Assembly: GCF_010093085.1 (NCBI RefSeq)
Contig: NZ_MSRC01000006.1
Location: forward strand, 225,555-289,554
DNA length: 64,000 bases
Source of the DNA: Bacillus sp. SKDU12
GTDB lineage: Bacteria; Bacillota; Bacilli; Bacillales; Bacillaceae
Reading direction: 5' to 3'
The notes beneath the pieces are model-generated. The model was not told where the DNA came from and did no database searches. It saw only the letters and a program-made list of their open reading frames with translations. The stretch's first letter is position 1, and every line of letters starts with the position of its first letter. The position numbers and the translations under genes are program-made. This document shows, in pieces, positions 49,504 through 60,218 of the stretch.

Positions 49504-50127
49504 GTGAATATCAAACTTGATTCTGCTATTACTGAACGTGCAGCCGGCTTACATGCTGCGGCTGTTATTTATGAAAATATCGAAGTCGGCGCCTCTCCGC
49601 AAATGCTGAAAGGCAGGCTCCGCTTATTTCAAGAATCGCTGTTTTTCGATTACGCAGACGGCGGAATATCCGATGAACCCTTCGTCAAGGAATGGCGGAA
49701 GCTCTTTAAACAGCTTAACCCTTCTTTTGAGGAAGAAACAACCCCAATGGAGGACATGCTCATCCCGATATCCAAAGAGCAATTCATGGAAAGCAAGGAT
49801 TCCGCTCATGACACCATTGATTTTTTCGCATTAAAATATTCTTTACCCATTATGATTTATGATGCCGGAAGTCTTCACGAGCCAATCCGCATTTCATTGG
49901 GAGAAAAAGAAAACATACTGCTTTTCTCTGACGAAAACGGCACATTTGGCGACTTAAAAAACAGCGTCACTCGCTACCCCGTTTCAAACGAGACCAGAAA
50001 CATGCTGCAGCTCATTTTTTTCCCGCCATCCATTGAAAAAAACAGCGCTGTTAAACTTTTATCATCATTAACGAAAATGTTTGAACAAATTCACGGCGGC
50101 ACCCATACAGTACATTGGCTTACGTAA
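49504..50127 (+). CDS. yhzB: B3/B4-domain protein (YhzB-like)
   Basis: A 207-residue protein resembling the B3/B4 tRNA-binding/editing domain of PheT, especially IDFFALKYSLPIMIYDAGSL in the second half. Stand-alone B3/B4 proteins are common in bacilli; some may edit mischarged tRNA, but the function here is unproven. Notably it lies between queG and tRNA-Gly. The symbol is from order. Confidence 0.65.
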   Translation: MNIKLDSAITERAAGLHAAAVIYENIEVGASPQMLKGRLRLFQESLFFDYADGGISDEPFVKEWRKLFKQLNPSFEEETTPMEDMLIPISKEQFMESKDSAHDTIDFFALKYSLPIMIYDAGSLHEPIRISLGEKENILLFSDENGTFGDLKNSVTRYPVSNETRNMLQLIFFPPSIEKNSAVKLLSSLTKMFEQIHGGTHTVHWLT

Positions 50128-50156
50128 AAGAACACGCATGACGTGTTCTTTTTTAC
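50127..50156 (+). terminator. Terminator of yhzB
   Basis: Stem AAGAACACG...CGTGTTCTT followed by TTTT; a second weaker hairpin follows at 50160-50208. Confidence 0.8.
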
Positions 50157-50217
50157 ATAAAAAAACGCAATACTTCGTTTATCTGAGAAACGAAACACTG
50201 CGTTAATAACGTATGTA

Positions 50218-50291
50218 TGGAGCGGGTGATGAGAATCGAACTCACGACATCAGCTTGGAAGGCTGAGGTTTTACCACTAAACTACACCCGC
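50218..50291 (-). tRNA. tRNA-Gly (TCC)
   Basis: Full cloverleaf on the minus strand, with acceptor GCGGGTG/CACCCGC, anticodon loop CTTCCAA and encoded CCA. It stands alone between yhzB and the XRE gene. Confidence 0.95.
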
Positions 50292-50481
50292 ATTTGTATT
50301 TGTAGTCAACAGTACCGCTTTGACTTGTTTAATCTTACACGTTTATTAATTTTTCGTCAAGGGAATATGAAAATTTTGTCGAAAAAAAGTTGTCTTTTCG
50401 TAAATTTGTTAAGTTTCATTTACATAATGTTAAGTATACTATACAATATAATCAATCGAGAATGTGAAGGGGACAGACGTC

Positions 50482-50685
50482 ATGATGAAAAATAAAGTAA
50501 AAGAACTGAGGGCGCGTTTGGGCTATTCTCAGGAAAAACTCGGAGAAACAGTCGGCGTCACAAGACAAACGGTGGCAGCAATTGAAAAAGGCGACTATGT
50601 TCCCTCACTTCTGTTAGCACTGAAAATCTGCAAAGCCTTCTCCATGAAAATGGAGGAAGTCTTTTGGTTAGAGGAGGAAAACTAA
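50482..50685 (+). CDS. Small XRE-family helix-turn-helix regulator
   Basis: About 67 residues, almost entirely the HTH (LGYSQEKLGETVGVTRQTVAAIEKGDYVPS). GAAGGGGAC precedes the ATG pair at 50482/50485. It is immediately followed by a membrane-protein gene; such YozG-type regulators commonly control a linked membrane protein. The upstream region is AT-rich. Confidence 0.85.
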   Translation: MMKNKVKELRARLGYSQEKLGETVGVTRQTVAAIEKGDYVPSLLLALKICKAFSMKMEEVFWLEEEN

Positions 50686-50686
50686 G

Positions 50687-51160
50687 ATGAGCATGAAAAC
50701 AAAAGCCGCATTTCAACTTGTTTTATTCGGCCTTGCTTGCTGGACACTGATCGGATACTTTGAAGCTTCAGAAGGCATTGCATCTTTTTTTCGTACAAAA
50801 AGCGGCGAGATGGTGTTTGAATTAAACCTCACACCCTTTATTCTGTTTGTTGCGGCGACTGCGTTTTATTTGTACCTACAGAAAAAAAGCCGCCCTGCAG
50901 CAAAACAGCTTCTTCTGCCTGATGAATTTGAAGAGCAGGATGAAAGAGAGCAAATGATAACGGCAAAAGCATGCCGCGCATCATATATTGCCGTCTACTT
51001 CTCACTGCCTGCCGCAGCGGTTCTTCTTATTTTTTATCCGCTTTTTCAATCTCGTATTCCGTTTTTCCCGATTATAATTGTGTTTATCATTATGGTCATC
51101 CAGCACCTGTCCTATGTTATTTCCTTTAAGAAAAACGAAAAAAACTCCGGCGCGCTATAA
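50687..51160 (+). CDS. Membrane protein of DUF2178-like type paired with the XRE regulator
   Basis: 157 residues with four hydrophobic helices, and between helices 2 and 3 the motif FEEQDEREQMITAKACRASY typical of DUF2178-like proteins. GAGGAGG inside the end of the XRE gene gives coupled translation. The function is unknown. Confidence 0.78.
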   Translation: MSMKTKAAFQLVLFGLACWTLIGYFEASEGIASFFRTKSGEMVFELNLTPFILFVAATAFYLYLQKKSRPAAKQLLLPDEFEEQDEREQMITAKACRASYIAVYFSLPAAAVLLIFYPLFQSRIPFFPIIIVFIIMVIQHLSYVISFKKNEKNSGAL

Positions 51161-51173
51161 TCGGCCGGAGTTT
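51144..51173. terminator. Terminator between the membrane-protein gene and rpsN2
   Basis: Stem ACTCCGGC...GCCGGAGT straddling the stop codon at 51160. Confidence 0.65.
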
Positions 51174-51177
51174 CTCC

Positions 51178-51447
51178 TTACCAGCTCGCTTTTTTCACAC
51201 CGGGAATCTGACCTTTATGAGCCAGCTCCCTGAAAGCGATTCTGGACATTCTAAAATGTCTCATATATCCTCTCGGGCGCCCCGTTACCATGCAGCGATT
51301 GTGGAGTCTTCCCGGCGCTGAATCTCTTGGCAGCTTGTTTAATGCCTCGTAATCTCCTTTTTCTTTCAACTCGCGTCTAATAGCAGCGTATTGTGCAACC
51401 AGCTGTTGGCGTTTGAACTCTTTTGCCACTTTTGATTTTTTAGCCAA
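51178..51447 (-). CDS. rpsN2: Alternative, zinc-free ribosomal protein S14
   Basis: 89 residues from a TTG at 51447, with AAAGGAGG nine bases upstream. The S14 signature [21 protein letters not shown] is present. It lacks the paired CXXC zinc ribbon of the housekeeping S14, with only one Cys in [11 protein letters not shown]. This is the paralogue that replaces zinc-binding S14 in zinc starvation. A good Zur box overlaps its promoter region. Confidence 0.92.
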   Translation of the reverse strand: MAKKSKVAKEFKRQQLVAQYAAIRRELKEKGDYEALNKLPRDSAPGRLHNRCMVTGRPRGYMRHFRMSRIAFRELAHKGQIPGVKKASW

Positions 51448-51467
51448 GACATATAGCCTCCTTTTGC

Positions 51468-51488
51468 AAATCAAAATAATTACGATTT
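51468..51488 (-). promoter_or_regulatory. Zur box of rpsN2
   Basis: On the minus strand AAATCGTAATTATTTTGATTT matches the Zur consensus AAATCGTAATNATTACGATTT except at two positions. It lies 20 bases upstream of the rpsN2 start. Derepression under zinc limitation follows from the family. Confidence 0.82.
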
Positions 51489-51534
51489 AAAATGTATCAT
51501 GCACGATTGTAAAAAGCAAGCATGCCGCCTGTTT

Positions 51535-52113
51535 CTAATGATGCAGTTCCACATAATACAGCAGCGCATCTTGATGCTTGATGAGCTCTTTTTTATGTTC
51601 AGATGTACGCATTGGCTCGTCAGTCCCTTTTATACTGCTGCCGATCAAAAACGGTTTTTCAAAAGCAATTGGTTCCGGTGCTGACATATTCTCAGTCATT
51701 TCCTGTGTTGCGCTATCGCTGCGCTTCACCGCTGAACTGGCCGATGTATTTTCCTGTTTACCTACAATACCAAAATGAATGATACAGTGTTTATTCTTTC
51801 CTTCTCCCTCTTCATTCTCAAAATAAACAAATTGTAATGTATCAGGTTTTTCCTCTGAATAATTTGCACTTACCGGACCAATCTTCTCAACAAGCTTTCC
51901 TTTTTGATAATGTTCGATATACATGTCAGCTGAAGAAATGTCTTGACTAATATTAATGACTTCAGCAGTAAATGCCTGTGCAGCTGCAACAGCCATTCTG
52001 TTTTTTTCATAATCTGATATGTCCGCCGTTTTGATTTCCATCTGCTTTGTATGTCCGCATGCTGACAGCACAGCTATCAAACAAATGACTGCTGCACTTC
52101 TTAATGATTTCAG
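51535..52113 (-). CDS. Lipoprotein of unknown function, apparently with a CTG start
   Basis: The frame from 52113 gives KSLRSAAVICLIAVLSACG, a complete lipoprotein signal (basic n-region, hydrophobic core, LSAC lipobox), followed by about 170 mostly polar residues. The only start-like codon that keeps this signal is CTG at 52113, eight bases after AAAGGGGG. A TTG at 52080 would remove half the signal. The gene lies at the ygaO position in B. subtilis order. The function is unknown. Confidence 0.65.
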   Translation of the reverse strand: MKSLRSAAVICLIAVLSACGHTKQMEIKTADISDYEKNRMAVAAAQAFTAEVINISQDISSADMYIEHYQKGKLVEKIGPVSANYSEEKPDTLQFVYFENEEGEGKNKHCIIHFGIVGKQENTSASSAVKRSDSATQEMTENMSAPEPIAFEKPFLIGSSIKGTDEPMRTSEHKKELIKHQDALLYYVELHH

Positions 52114-52167
52114 AAAAACAGCCCCCTTTTTTTGAATATTATAACATGTTCAGGGAGCGTATTTTAC

Positions 52168-53304
52168 TTAAACTGACGCATTTTTCTCTTTGACAAAATA
52201 AGTGTTCCCGACAGCTTCTCCCCTTTTGTTCTGAAGCTTTCTCGTCCGCTCATTTTCAAATGGCAATAGCGGAAACACAAGCTCTGCAAAATAATACGCT
52301 TCTTCTAAATGGGGATAGCCGGAGAAAATAAACGATTCTATGCCGAGTGCCTGGTATTCCGCTATCCGGTCGGCAATCGTCTGCGGATCACCGACAAGAG
52401 CTGTTCCTGCTCCGCCCCTGACCAGGCCGATCCCCGCCCATAAATTCGGGCTGATTTCAAGCTTTGTCCGATCGCCGTGATGAAGGACAGCCATCCGCTG
52501 TTGGCCTGAAGAATCGTAACGGCTCAAAGCTGACTGCGCTTTAGCAATCGTGTCATCATCTAAGTGGCTGATTAAGCGTTCAGCCGCTTCCCATGCCTCT
52601 TGCTCAGTTTCCCGGGCAATAACATGCAGCCTGATACCGAAACGAACCGTTCTCCCCTCTTTTTCCGCTTGTTTTTTGACTCTCTCAATCTTTTCTTTTA
52701 CTTGTTCAGGCGGCTCCCCCCACGTCAAGTACACGTCTGTATGCTTGGCGGCTGTCTCGATCCCAGCCTGTGATGATCCTCCGAAATAGATGGGCGGATG
52801 CGGTGTTTGCTGCGGCGGAAAAAGCAGATTGCTGTTTTCCACTTTTATATGCTTTCCTTCATAGGTAACCGTTTCTCCCTGCAGAAGTCTCCGCCAAACG
52901 GTTAAAAATTCATCGGTTGCTTCATAACGTTCATCATGAGTGATAAACAGGCCATCACCTGCCAGCTCGTACGGATCGCCTCCTGCCACAACATTGATCA
53001 GCAGCCGACCGTCTGAAATGCGGTCTAAGGTCGATGTCATTCTGGCTGCCAGTGAAGGCTGCATTAAACCGGGTCTTACCGCGACTAAAAACTTTAAATC
53101 CTTTGTTTCACTGGCCAAAGCAGATGCTGTAAGCCACGGGTCCTCGCACGATCTTCCCGTCGGCAGAAGAACACCCGTATATCCTAGCCTGTCAGCCGCC
53201 TGCGCGACTTGTTTAAAGTAAAAATGATCCGCAGTTCGTCCATCACTTTCAGACCCTAAATATCTTGCGTCTCCATGAGTCGGTATAAACCAAAGAATGT
53301 CCAA
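52168..53304 (-). CDS. ssuD: Alkanesulfonate monooxygenase SsuD
   Basis: 378 residues from the TTG at 53304, six bases after GGGGGAG; the nearer ATG at 53310 abuts that site. A luciferase-like FMNH2-dependent monooxygenase ([38 protein letters not shown]). It releases sulfite from C2 and longer sulfonates. It is the last gene of ssuBACD, induced when sulfate and cysteine are scarce. Confidence 0.94.
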   Translation of the reverse strand: MDILWFIPTHGDARYLGSESDGRTADHFYFKQVAQAADRLGYTGVLLPTGRSCEDPWLTASALASETKDLKFLVAVRPGLMQPSLAARMTSTLDRISDGRLLINVVAGGDPYELAGDGLFITHDERYEATDEFLTVWRRLLQGETVTYEGKHIKVENSNLLFPPQQTPHPPIYFGGSSQAGIETAAKHTDVYLTWGEPPEQVKEKIERVKKQAEKEGRTVRFGIRLHVIARETEQEAWEAAERLISHLDDDTIAKAQSALSRYDSSGQQRMAVLHHGDRTKLEISPNLWAGIGLVRGGAGTALVGDPQTIADRIAEYQALGIESFIFSGYPHLEEAYYFAELVFPLLPFENERTRKLQNKRGEAVGNTYFVKEKNASV

Positions 53305-53327
53305 TTCCATCTCCCCCTTCACGTCTA

Positions 53328-54158
53328 TTATCCTTCGTAACCATTTCTCCACTTTAATAACTTTCGTTCAAGCAGCCTGACAAAGGAATCTGTCAGCTTT
53401 CCAACCACCGCGAAAATGATAATCCCGGTAAACACTTTGTTCGTTTGTGAAAACTGTCTCGCATCCATGATCATGTAGCCGACTCCCGAGCTTGAACCCA
53501 TCAGCTCTGCCACAACAAGCCCAAGCCACGCGATGCCGAGCGATAAACGAATGCCAAGCAATATATTCGGCAGGGCTGCCGGCAATATGACTTTAGAGAT
53601 TTGCTGATGCCATTTAAATTCAAGCACCCGGGCAACCTCAAACAGCTTTGCATCACCCCCGCGGATACCGTTAAATGTATTGATGTAGACAGGAAAGAAA
53701 GCGCCGAGCGCAATCAGCAAAATTTTAGATATTTCATCAAAACCAAACCATAAAATAAACAGCGGCGTGACCGCCAGATGGGGAACGGTTCTAAGCATTT
53801 GCAATGACGGATCAAGATACAGCTCTATCCGTTTGGAAAATCCAGACAAAATACCGACGATCAAGCCAAGGCCCGCGCCAAACAAAAAACCAAGCGCCGC
53901 ACGATAGACGCTGATTTGCAGATGGCCGAATAGCTCACCGGACAAAATAAGCTCCTTAAACGTCAGGAATATCGCAACGGGCGTAGGCAGCACTGTAGCG
54001 GATACCACTCCAAGCCCGCCAATGATCTGCCAAATAGCAATGATTACAGCAGGCAGCAACAGGCCCTTCATCCATCCATATTTCTCCTTTCCGAGCTTTT
54101 TTCGTACTGCTTTTGCATTCGTTTTCGTCAGCGTGCCTGCAGCCTCTGCTTTCATCAT
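53328..54158 (-). CDS. ssuC: Sulfonate ABC transporter permease SsuC
   Basis: A 276-residue permease with six helices and the EAA loop ([30 protein letters not shown]). It overlaps ssuA by four bases (ATGA). Confidence 0.94.
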   Translation of the reverse strand: MMKAEAAGTLTKTNAKAVRKKLGKEKYGWMKGLLLPAVIIAIWQIIGGLGVVSATVLPTPVAIFLTFKELILSGELFGHLQISVYRAALGFLFGAGLGLIVGILSGFSKRIELYLDPSLQMLRTVPHLAVTPLFILWFGFDEISKILLIALGAFFPVYINTFNGIRGGDAKLFEVARVLEFKWHQQISKVILPAALPNILLGIRLSLGIAWLGLVVAELMGSSSGVGYMIMDARQFSQTNKVFTGIIIFAVVGKLTDSFVRLLERKLLKWRNGYEG

Positions 54159-55153
54159 TGATCACCTCCTGAGGAATTTTCCTTTAAGGCTTTTTTAATA
54201 AATGTGTTATCCACAACCTTTTTCACATCGATCTTCTTGTCTATCGCCTTCGCTCGATATTGAAAATCTGCTGTCTCCTGCTGCGCTTTCACAATGTCGT
54301 CACTGATGACCTTATTCAAAGGCTCAGTATTCTTAAGCACATTTTTGACAACCTTTTTATCGAGATCTTTCATATTTGCATACAAGTCCGCCGCTTTATC
54401 CTGATGTTCCTTTTGCCACACAACAGCCTTCTGGAACACCTTCAGAAAACGGACCACTTCGTCTGGATGCTCTTCTGAAAACGCTGTTCTTACTAAGGTA
54501 AAACCCGGTGAATATAAATCTGTGCTTTCCCCGTTCACAAGGATTTTTGCTCCGTGTTTAATTGTTTCTAAAGACAAGTAGGGCTCCCAAATGGACCAAG
54601 CATCAACAGATCCATTTTCAAACGCAGAGGCCGCTTCATCAGGCTGTAGCTGAATGATCGTCACATCATGGGCTGACAATCCCACTTGATCAAGCGCTTT
54701 ATACAGAAAGTCAAAACCGCTGCTGCCTTTGGCTACTGCAATTTTCTTCCCCTTTAAATCCGTGACGTCCTGAATGCCGCTGCTTTGATTGACAAGGATA
54801 CCATTCGCTTTCAACCCATCCTGGGATAAACCGATTTCTTTAAAATCAATCCCTGCCGTCTGGCCTGCGATTACAGGTGAATTGCCGACTTGAGAAAAAT
54901 CAAGTTTGTCTGCCGCAAGGCCTTCAAATTGCGGCGGACCGCTTTGAAACTCCACCCATTTTACCTTGATTCCTTCTTTTTCAAATGCATCCTCAAACCA
55001 GCCTTTCTCCTTCGCAATTAAAAGCGGGCTTAAGCTTTGCTGAATACCGATTCGAATTTCTTTCAATGGTTTGTTGTCACCGCTGGCTCCATTTACTCCG
55101 CAGCCTGCCAGCAGAAACAAAACGGCAATCAATGCAATGAGTCTTTTTTTCAT
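54155..55153 (-). CDS. ssuA: Sulfonate-binding lipoprotein SsuA
   Basis: A 332-residue binding protein with lipobox LLAGCGVNG and an SBP domain (IRIGIQQSLSPLLIAKEKGWFE). It captures aliphatic sulfonates for SsuBC. Confidence 0.94.
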   Translation of the reverse strand: MKKRLIALIAVLFLLAGCGVNGASGDNKPLKEIRIGIQQSLSPLLIAKEKGWFEDAFEKEGIKVKWVEFQSGPPQFEGLAADKLDFSQVGNSPVIAGQTAGIDFKEIGLSQDGLKANGILVNQSSGIQDVTDLKGKKIAVAKGSSGFDFLYKALDQVGLSAHDVTIIQLQPDEAASAFENGSVDAWSIWEPYLSLETIKHGAKILVNGESTDLYSPGFTLVRTAFSEEHPDEVVRFLKVFQKAVVWQKEHQDKAADLYANMKDLDKKVVKNVLKNTEPLNKVISDDIVKAQQETADFQYRAKAIDKKIDVKKVVDNTFIKKALKENSSGGDQ

Positions 55154-55169
55154 TTCTGCTTCCGCCTTT

Positions 55170-55937
55170 CTATATTCCTGATCCTTCAGCGTACTCTAGT
55201 TCTTCTGTTTTCTCGAATTCCGATAACACTTTCTGCCTGATCGCTTGGAAATCCGGAGTCGTTCTGTTTCGCGGATACGCTAAAGAAATAGGCATCAGCT
55301 TATGGATGTTCCCTGGTTTCGCCTTAAGGATCGCTAGCTCATTTCCTAAATAAACAGATTCATCTATATCATGAGTGACGAGAATCATCGTTGTTTTTTT
55401 CCTCTGCCATATATCCAGCAGCACGTCCTGAAGGTGTTTTCTAGTAAAAGCGTCAAGCGCACCAAACGGTTCATCTAAAAGCAGCACTTCAGGATCCCTG
55501 ATAAGGGCCCGGGCGATAGCGACTCTTTGTGACATGCCGCCGGACAGCTCGCGGGGATATGCTTTCTCAGATCCTTTCAATCTGACAATCTCGATCAGTT
55601 CATCTACCTTCTGTCTGACTTTTGGATCTTTCAAGTTCAAATCAGCAGCAATATTCTGCTCAACCGTCAGCCAAGGAAAGAGGCGGTGCTCCTGAAAAAT
55701 AAATCCTTGCTGGATACCCGGAGCTGTTACGCTGCGCCCGTTAATGTCAACACTCCCGTCATAATCTGAATCAAGTCCTGCGATAATCTTTAACAGAGTG
55801 CTTTTCCCGCACCCGCTCGGTCCGATAACAGTTAGAAATTCACCTGGTGCAATTGATAATTGAATGTTTTTCAAGACCGTCGTCTTGCGCCCTTCTTGAG
55901 TAAATGCCTTTTCTTTGATGCTGATGGTCACAGCCAC
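55170..55937 (-). CDS. ssuB: Sulfonate ABC transporter ATPase SsuB
   Basis: A 255-residue ATPase with Walker [15 protein letters not shown], signature [15 protein letters not shown] and Walker [14 protein letters not shown]. It is the first gene of ssuBACD, with a GTG start at 55937 after AGAGAGGG. Transcription must pass the leader terminator at 55981-56020. Confidence 0.94.
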   Translation of the reverse strand: MAVTISIKEKAFTQEGRKTTVLKNIQLSIAPGEFLTVIGPSGCGKSTLLKIIAGLDSDYDGSVDINGRSVTAPGIQQGFIFQEHRLFPWLTVEQNIAADLNLKDPKVRQKVDELIEIVRLKGSEKAYPRELSGGMSQRVAIARALIRDPEVLLLDEPFGALDAFTRKHLQDVLLDIWQRKKTTMILVTHDIDESVYLGNELAILKAKPGNIHKLMPISLAYPRNRTTPDFQAIRQKVLSEFEKTEELEYAEGSGI

Positions 55938-55977
55938 TTATATCCCTCTCTTTCTGCCAACCCCGCCTTCTAAAAAA

Positions 55978-56035
55978 ACAAAAAGGCCCCCATCTCTGTT
56001 TAATAGAGATGAGAGCCTTCGGCGGTCCGATCAGC
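55978..56035 (-). promoter_or_regulatory. ssu leader: conserved hairpin plus intrinsic terminator (attenuator)
   Basis: On the minus strand GCTGATCGG-ACCG-CCGAAGGCTCT leads directly into a stem CATCTCT...AGAGATG closed by GGC/GCC and a T-rich tract. The first part folds as UCGG(ACCG)CCGA; the second is a terminator with G-U pairs. The same layout precedes senS (58037-58095). Regulation of ssu at the level of termination has been reported in B. subtilis. The signal that allows read-through is not evident. Confidence 0.8.
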
Positions 56036-56053
56036 TGCCCATTTGTGTTTTGG

Positions 56054-56093
56054 TTTGAATAACATATTAATTCAAATTATTCCGATGTGTCAA
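56054..56093 (-). promoter_or_regulatory. ssu promoter with palindrome and sulfur element
   Basis: TTGACA (56088-56093), an 18-base spacer and TAATAT (56064-56069). The spacer contains ATCGGAATAA (56077-56086), shared with the tcyP promoter. The inverted repeat TTTGAAT-N9-ATTCAAA (arms 56070-56076 and 56054-56060) surrounds the -10 box. A CymR-type operator is likely but inferred. Confidence 0.7.
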
Positions 56094-56263
56094 CTATTTT
56101 TTAAACGTTTTTTATTGTTCTTTTTTATCACTTACCCTTCTTTTTTCGCAAATAGAGAAGAAAAGAATCATTTCTCAAAAAACTAATCCTCTCTCATACA
56201 CTTTTATACCAATGATTAATCAGCATTTTTAATACTTTTTATCGCTTAATAGATATAACTATT
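56094..56263. other. AT-rich spacer between divergent ssu and katA promoters
   Basis: About 170 bases of very AT-rich DNA with no ORF; nothing further recognised. Confidence 0.4.
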
Positions 56264-56313
56264 TTATAATAATTATAAAATAATATTGACTTTTTACTTA
56301 GAGATGATATTAT
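56264..56313 (+). promoter_or_regulatory. katA promoter with perfect PerR box
   Basis: TTATAATAATTATAA (56264-56278) is an exact match to the PerR consensus TTATAATNATTATAA. TTGACT (56286-56291) and TATTAT (56308-56313) form the promoter just after it. Peroxide derepression of katA is expected. Confidence 0.92.
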
Positions 56314-56341
56314 GTTCTTATAAATTCCAAGAGGTGATCAC

Positions 56342-57793
56342 ATGAGTTCAAATAAACTGACAACTAGCTGGGGCGCTCCAGTTGGAGATAATCAAAATTC
56401 GCTGACTGCCGGTTCTCGCGGACCAACTTTAATTCAAGATGTACACTTACTTGAAAAATTAGCCCATTTCAATCGAGAACGTGTTCCAGAACGTGTTGTC
56501 CACGCCAAAGGCGCAGGCGCTCACGGATATTTTGAAGTGACAAACGATATCACAAAATACACGAAAGCCGCTTTCCTATCTGAAGTCGGCAAACGCACAC
56601 CGTTGTTCGTCCGTTTCTCAACAGTTGCCGGTGAACTTGGCTCGGCTGACACAGTTCGCGATCCGCGCGGATTTTCTGTTAAATTTTATACTGAAGAAGG
56701 CAACTACGACATCGTCGGGAACAATACACCGGTATTTTTCATCCGCGATGCGATTAAGTTCCCTGATTTCATCCATACACAAAAAAGAGACCCAAAAACA
56801 CACTTAAAAAACCCTACTGCTGTATGGGATTTCTGGTCCCTTTCACCAGAATCGCTGCACCAAGTGACAATCCTGATGTCTGACCGTGGAATTCCTGCGA
56901 CACTTCGCCACATGCACGGCTTCGGAAGCCATACGTTTAAATGGACAAATGCAGAAGGCGAAGGCGTCTGGATTAAATATCACTTTAAAACAGAACAAGG
57001 CGTGAAAAACCTTGATGTCAATACGGCGGCAAAAATCGCCGGTGAAAACCCTGATTACCATACAGAAGACCTTTTCAATGCGATCGAAAATGGCGATTTC
57101 CCTGCATGGAAACTATATGTGCAAATCATGCCTTTAGAAGATGCAAATACGTATCGCTTCGACCCGTTTGATGTCACAAACGTGTGGTCTCAAAAAGACT
57201 ATCCGCTAATCGAAGTCGGACGCATGGTGCTGGACAAAAATCCGGAAAATTACTTTGCAGAAGTTGAACAAGCGACATTCTCACCTGGAACGCTCGTGCC
57301 TGGTATTGATGTTTCTCCGGATAAAATGCTTCAAGGCCGGCTGTTTGCTTATCATGATGCGCATCGCTACCGTGTCGGCGCAAACCATCAAGCACTGCCA
57401 ATCAACCGCGCACGCAACGTAGTGAACAATTATCAGCGTGACGGACAAATGCGCTTTGACAATAATGGCGGCGGATCTGTGTATTACGAGCCTAATAGCT
57501 TTGGAGGGCCGAAAGAATCACCTGAGGATAAACAAGCTGCATATCCAGTACAAGGAATTGCTGACAGCGTAAGCTATGACCATAACGACCACTACACACA
57601 AGCTGGTGACCTCTATCGTTTAATGAGCGAGGAAGAGCGTGCCCGTCTTGTTGAAAATATCGTTAACGCCATGAAGCCTGTAGAAAAAGAAGAAATCAAA
57701 CTTCGCCAAATCGAACATTTCTACAAAGCAGATCCTGAATACGGAAAACGCGTGGCAGAAGGCCTTGGATTGCCGATTAAAAAAGACGCCTAA
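56342..57793 (+). CDS. katA: Vegetative catalase KatA
   Basis: A 483-residue clade 3 monofunctional haem catalase. Distal His is in [14 protein letters not shown], Asn in [12 protein letters not shown], and the proximal Tyr region is [13 protein letters not shown]. It dismutates H2O2 in the cytoplasm and is the main peroxide defence of growing cells. AGAGGTGAT precedes the ATG at 56342. Confidence 0.96.
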   Translation: MSSNKLTTSWGAPVGDNQNSLTAGSRGPTLIQDVHLLEKLAHFNRERVPERVVHAKGAGAHGYFEVTNDITKYTKAAFLSEVGKRTPLFVRFSTVAGELGSADTVRDPRGFSVKFYTEEGNYDIVGNNTPVFFIRDAIKFPDFIHTQKRDPKTHLKNPTAVWDFWSLSPESLHQVTILMSDRGIPATLRHMHGFGSHTFKWTNAEGEGVWIKYHFKTEQGVKNLDVNTAAKIAGENPDYHTEDLFNAIENGDFPAWKLYVQIMPLEDANTYRFDPFDVTNVWSQKDYPLIEVGRMVLDKNPENYFAEVEQATFSPGTLVPGIDVSPDKMLQGRLFAYHDAHRYRVGANHQALPINRARNVVNNYQRDGQMRFDNNGGGSVYYEPNSFGGPKESPEDKQAAYPVQGIADSVSYDHNDHYTQAGDLYRLMSEEERARLVENIVNAMKPVEKEEIKLRQIEHFYKADPEYGKRVAEGLGLPIKKDA

Positions 57794-57805
57794 TCAAAAA
57801 ACTGC

Positions 57806-57835
57806 AAAAACCCGCTGTCATTAGCGGGTTTTTTT
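57806..57835. terminator. Shared terminator of katA and senS
   Basis: Stem AACCCGCT/AGCGGGTT with seven T on the plus strand and A-runs on the other. The senS stop codon (57821-57823) lies in the loop. Confidence 0.88.
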
Positions 57836-58018
57836 GTAGTTAGTTACACATTGCGTGTGCTTCTCATCGATCTTCATATAAATTTCTTCCATGAGCTCAG
57901 CGCTGTTTGTAATCTCTCGTTTGTTTTTTTCTATCAGAAGCTCAAGCGGCAAAATTTGATTTTCATAGATTTTTCGCTTTCTGAATCGTTTTCTCCCCTT
58001 TTCTTTTTTGAATCCCAT
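57821..58018 (-). CDS. senS: Small basic regulator SenS
   Basis: 65 residues from the ATG at 58018, with AAAAGGAGG eight bases upstream. The first third is very basic (KKEKGRKRFRKRK). The rest (LELLIEKNKREITNSAELMEEIYMKIDEKH) resembles the Fur-regulated basic protein (FbpA/B) fold. In B. subtilis SenS stimulates expression of extracellular enzymes. It has its own promoter and a leader attenuator like that of ssu. The mechanism is unclear; it may act on RNA. Confidence 0.8.
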   Translation of the reverse strand: MGFKKEKGRKRFRKRKIYENQILPLELLIEKNKREITNSAELMEEIYMKIDEKHTQCVTNYKKTR

Positions 58019-58036
58019 CAATAATCCCTCCTTTTT

Positions 58037-58095
58037 ATACAAAAAAGGCCCTTATCTAAAGATAAGAGCCTTCGGTGTCCCGATCAGCAAATGCC
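58037..58095 (-). promoter_or_regulatory. senS leader: conserved hairpin plus intrinsic terminator, paralogue of the ssu leader
   Basis: On the minus strand GCTGATCGG-GACA-CCGAAGGCTCT is followed by the terminator stem TTATCT/AGATAA closed by GGC/GCC and six T. The hairpin UCGG(GACA)CCGA and the AGGCUCU...GGGCCU closing pairs are the same as in the ssu leader, while loops and inner stems differ. It lies between the senS promoter and its ribosome site, so it should attenuate senS. Confidence 0.8.
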
Positions 58096-58112
58096 GGAAA
58101 TATATGTTAGCT

Positions 58113-58143
58113 ATATTAAAACGTAATCCATTTCGCCTGTCAA
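58113..58143 (-). promoter_or_regulatory. senS promoter
   Basis: TTGACA (58138-58143) and TAATAT (58113-58118), spacer 18-19 bases, just past the thiC stop. Predicted transcription start is near 58105. Confidence 0.65.
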
Positions 58144-58147
58144 TCTA

Positions 58148-60155
<2,008 letters not shown>

Positions 60156-60218
60156 TATTAATTTCGCACTCATCTTAACATAAAACGAATTAAAAAAAAA
60201 GGAAAATGTATAAAATAT

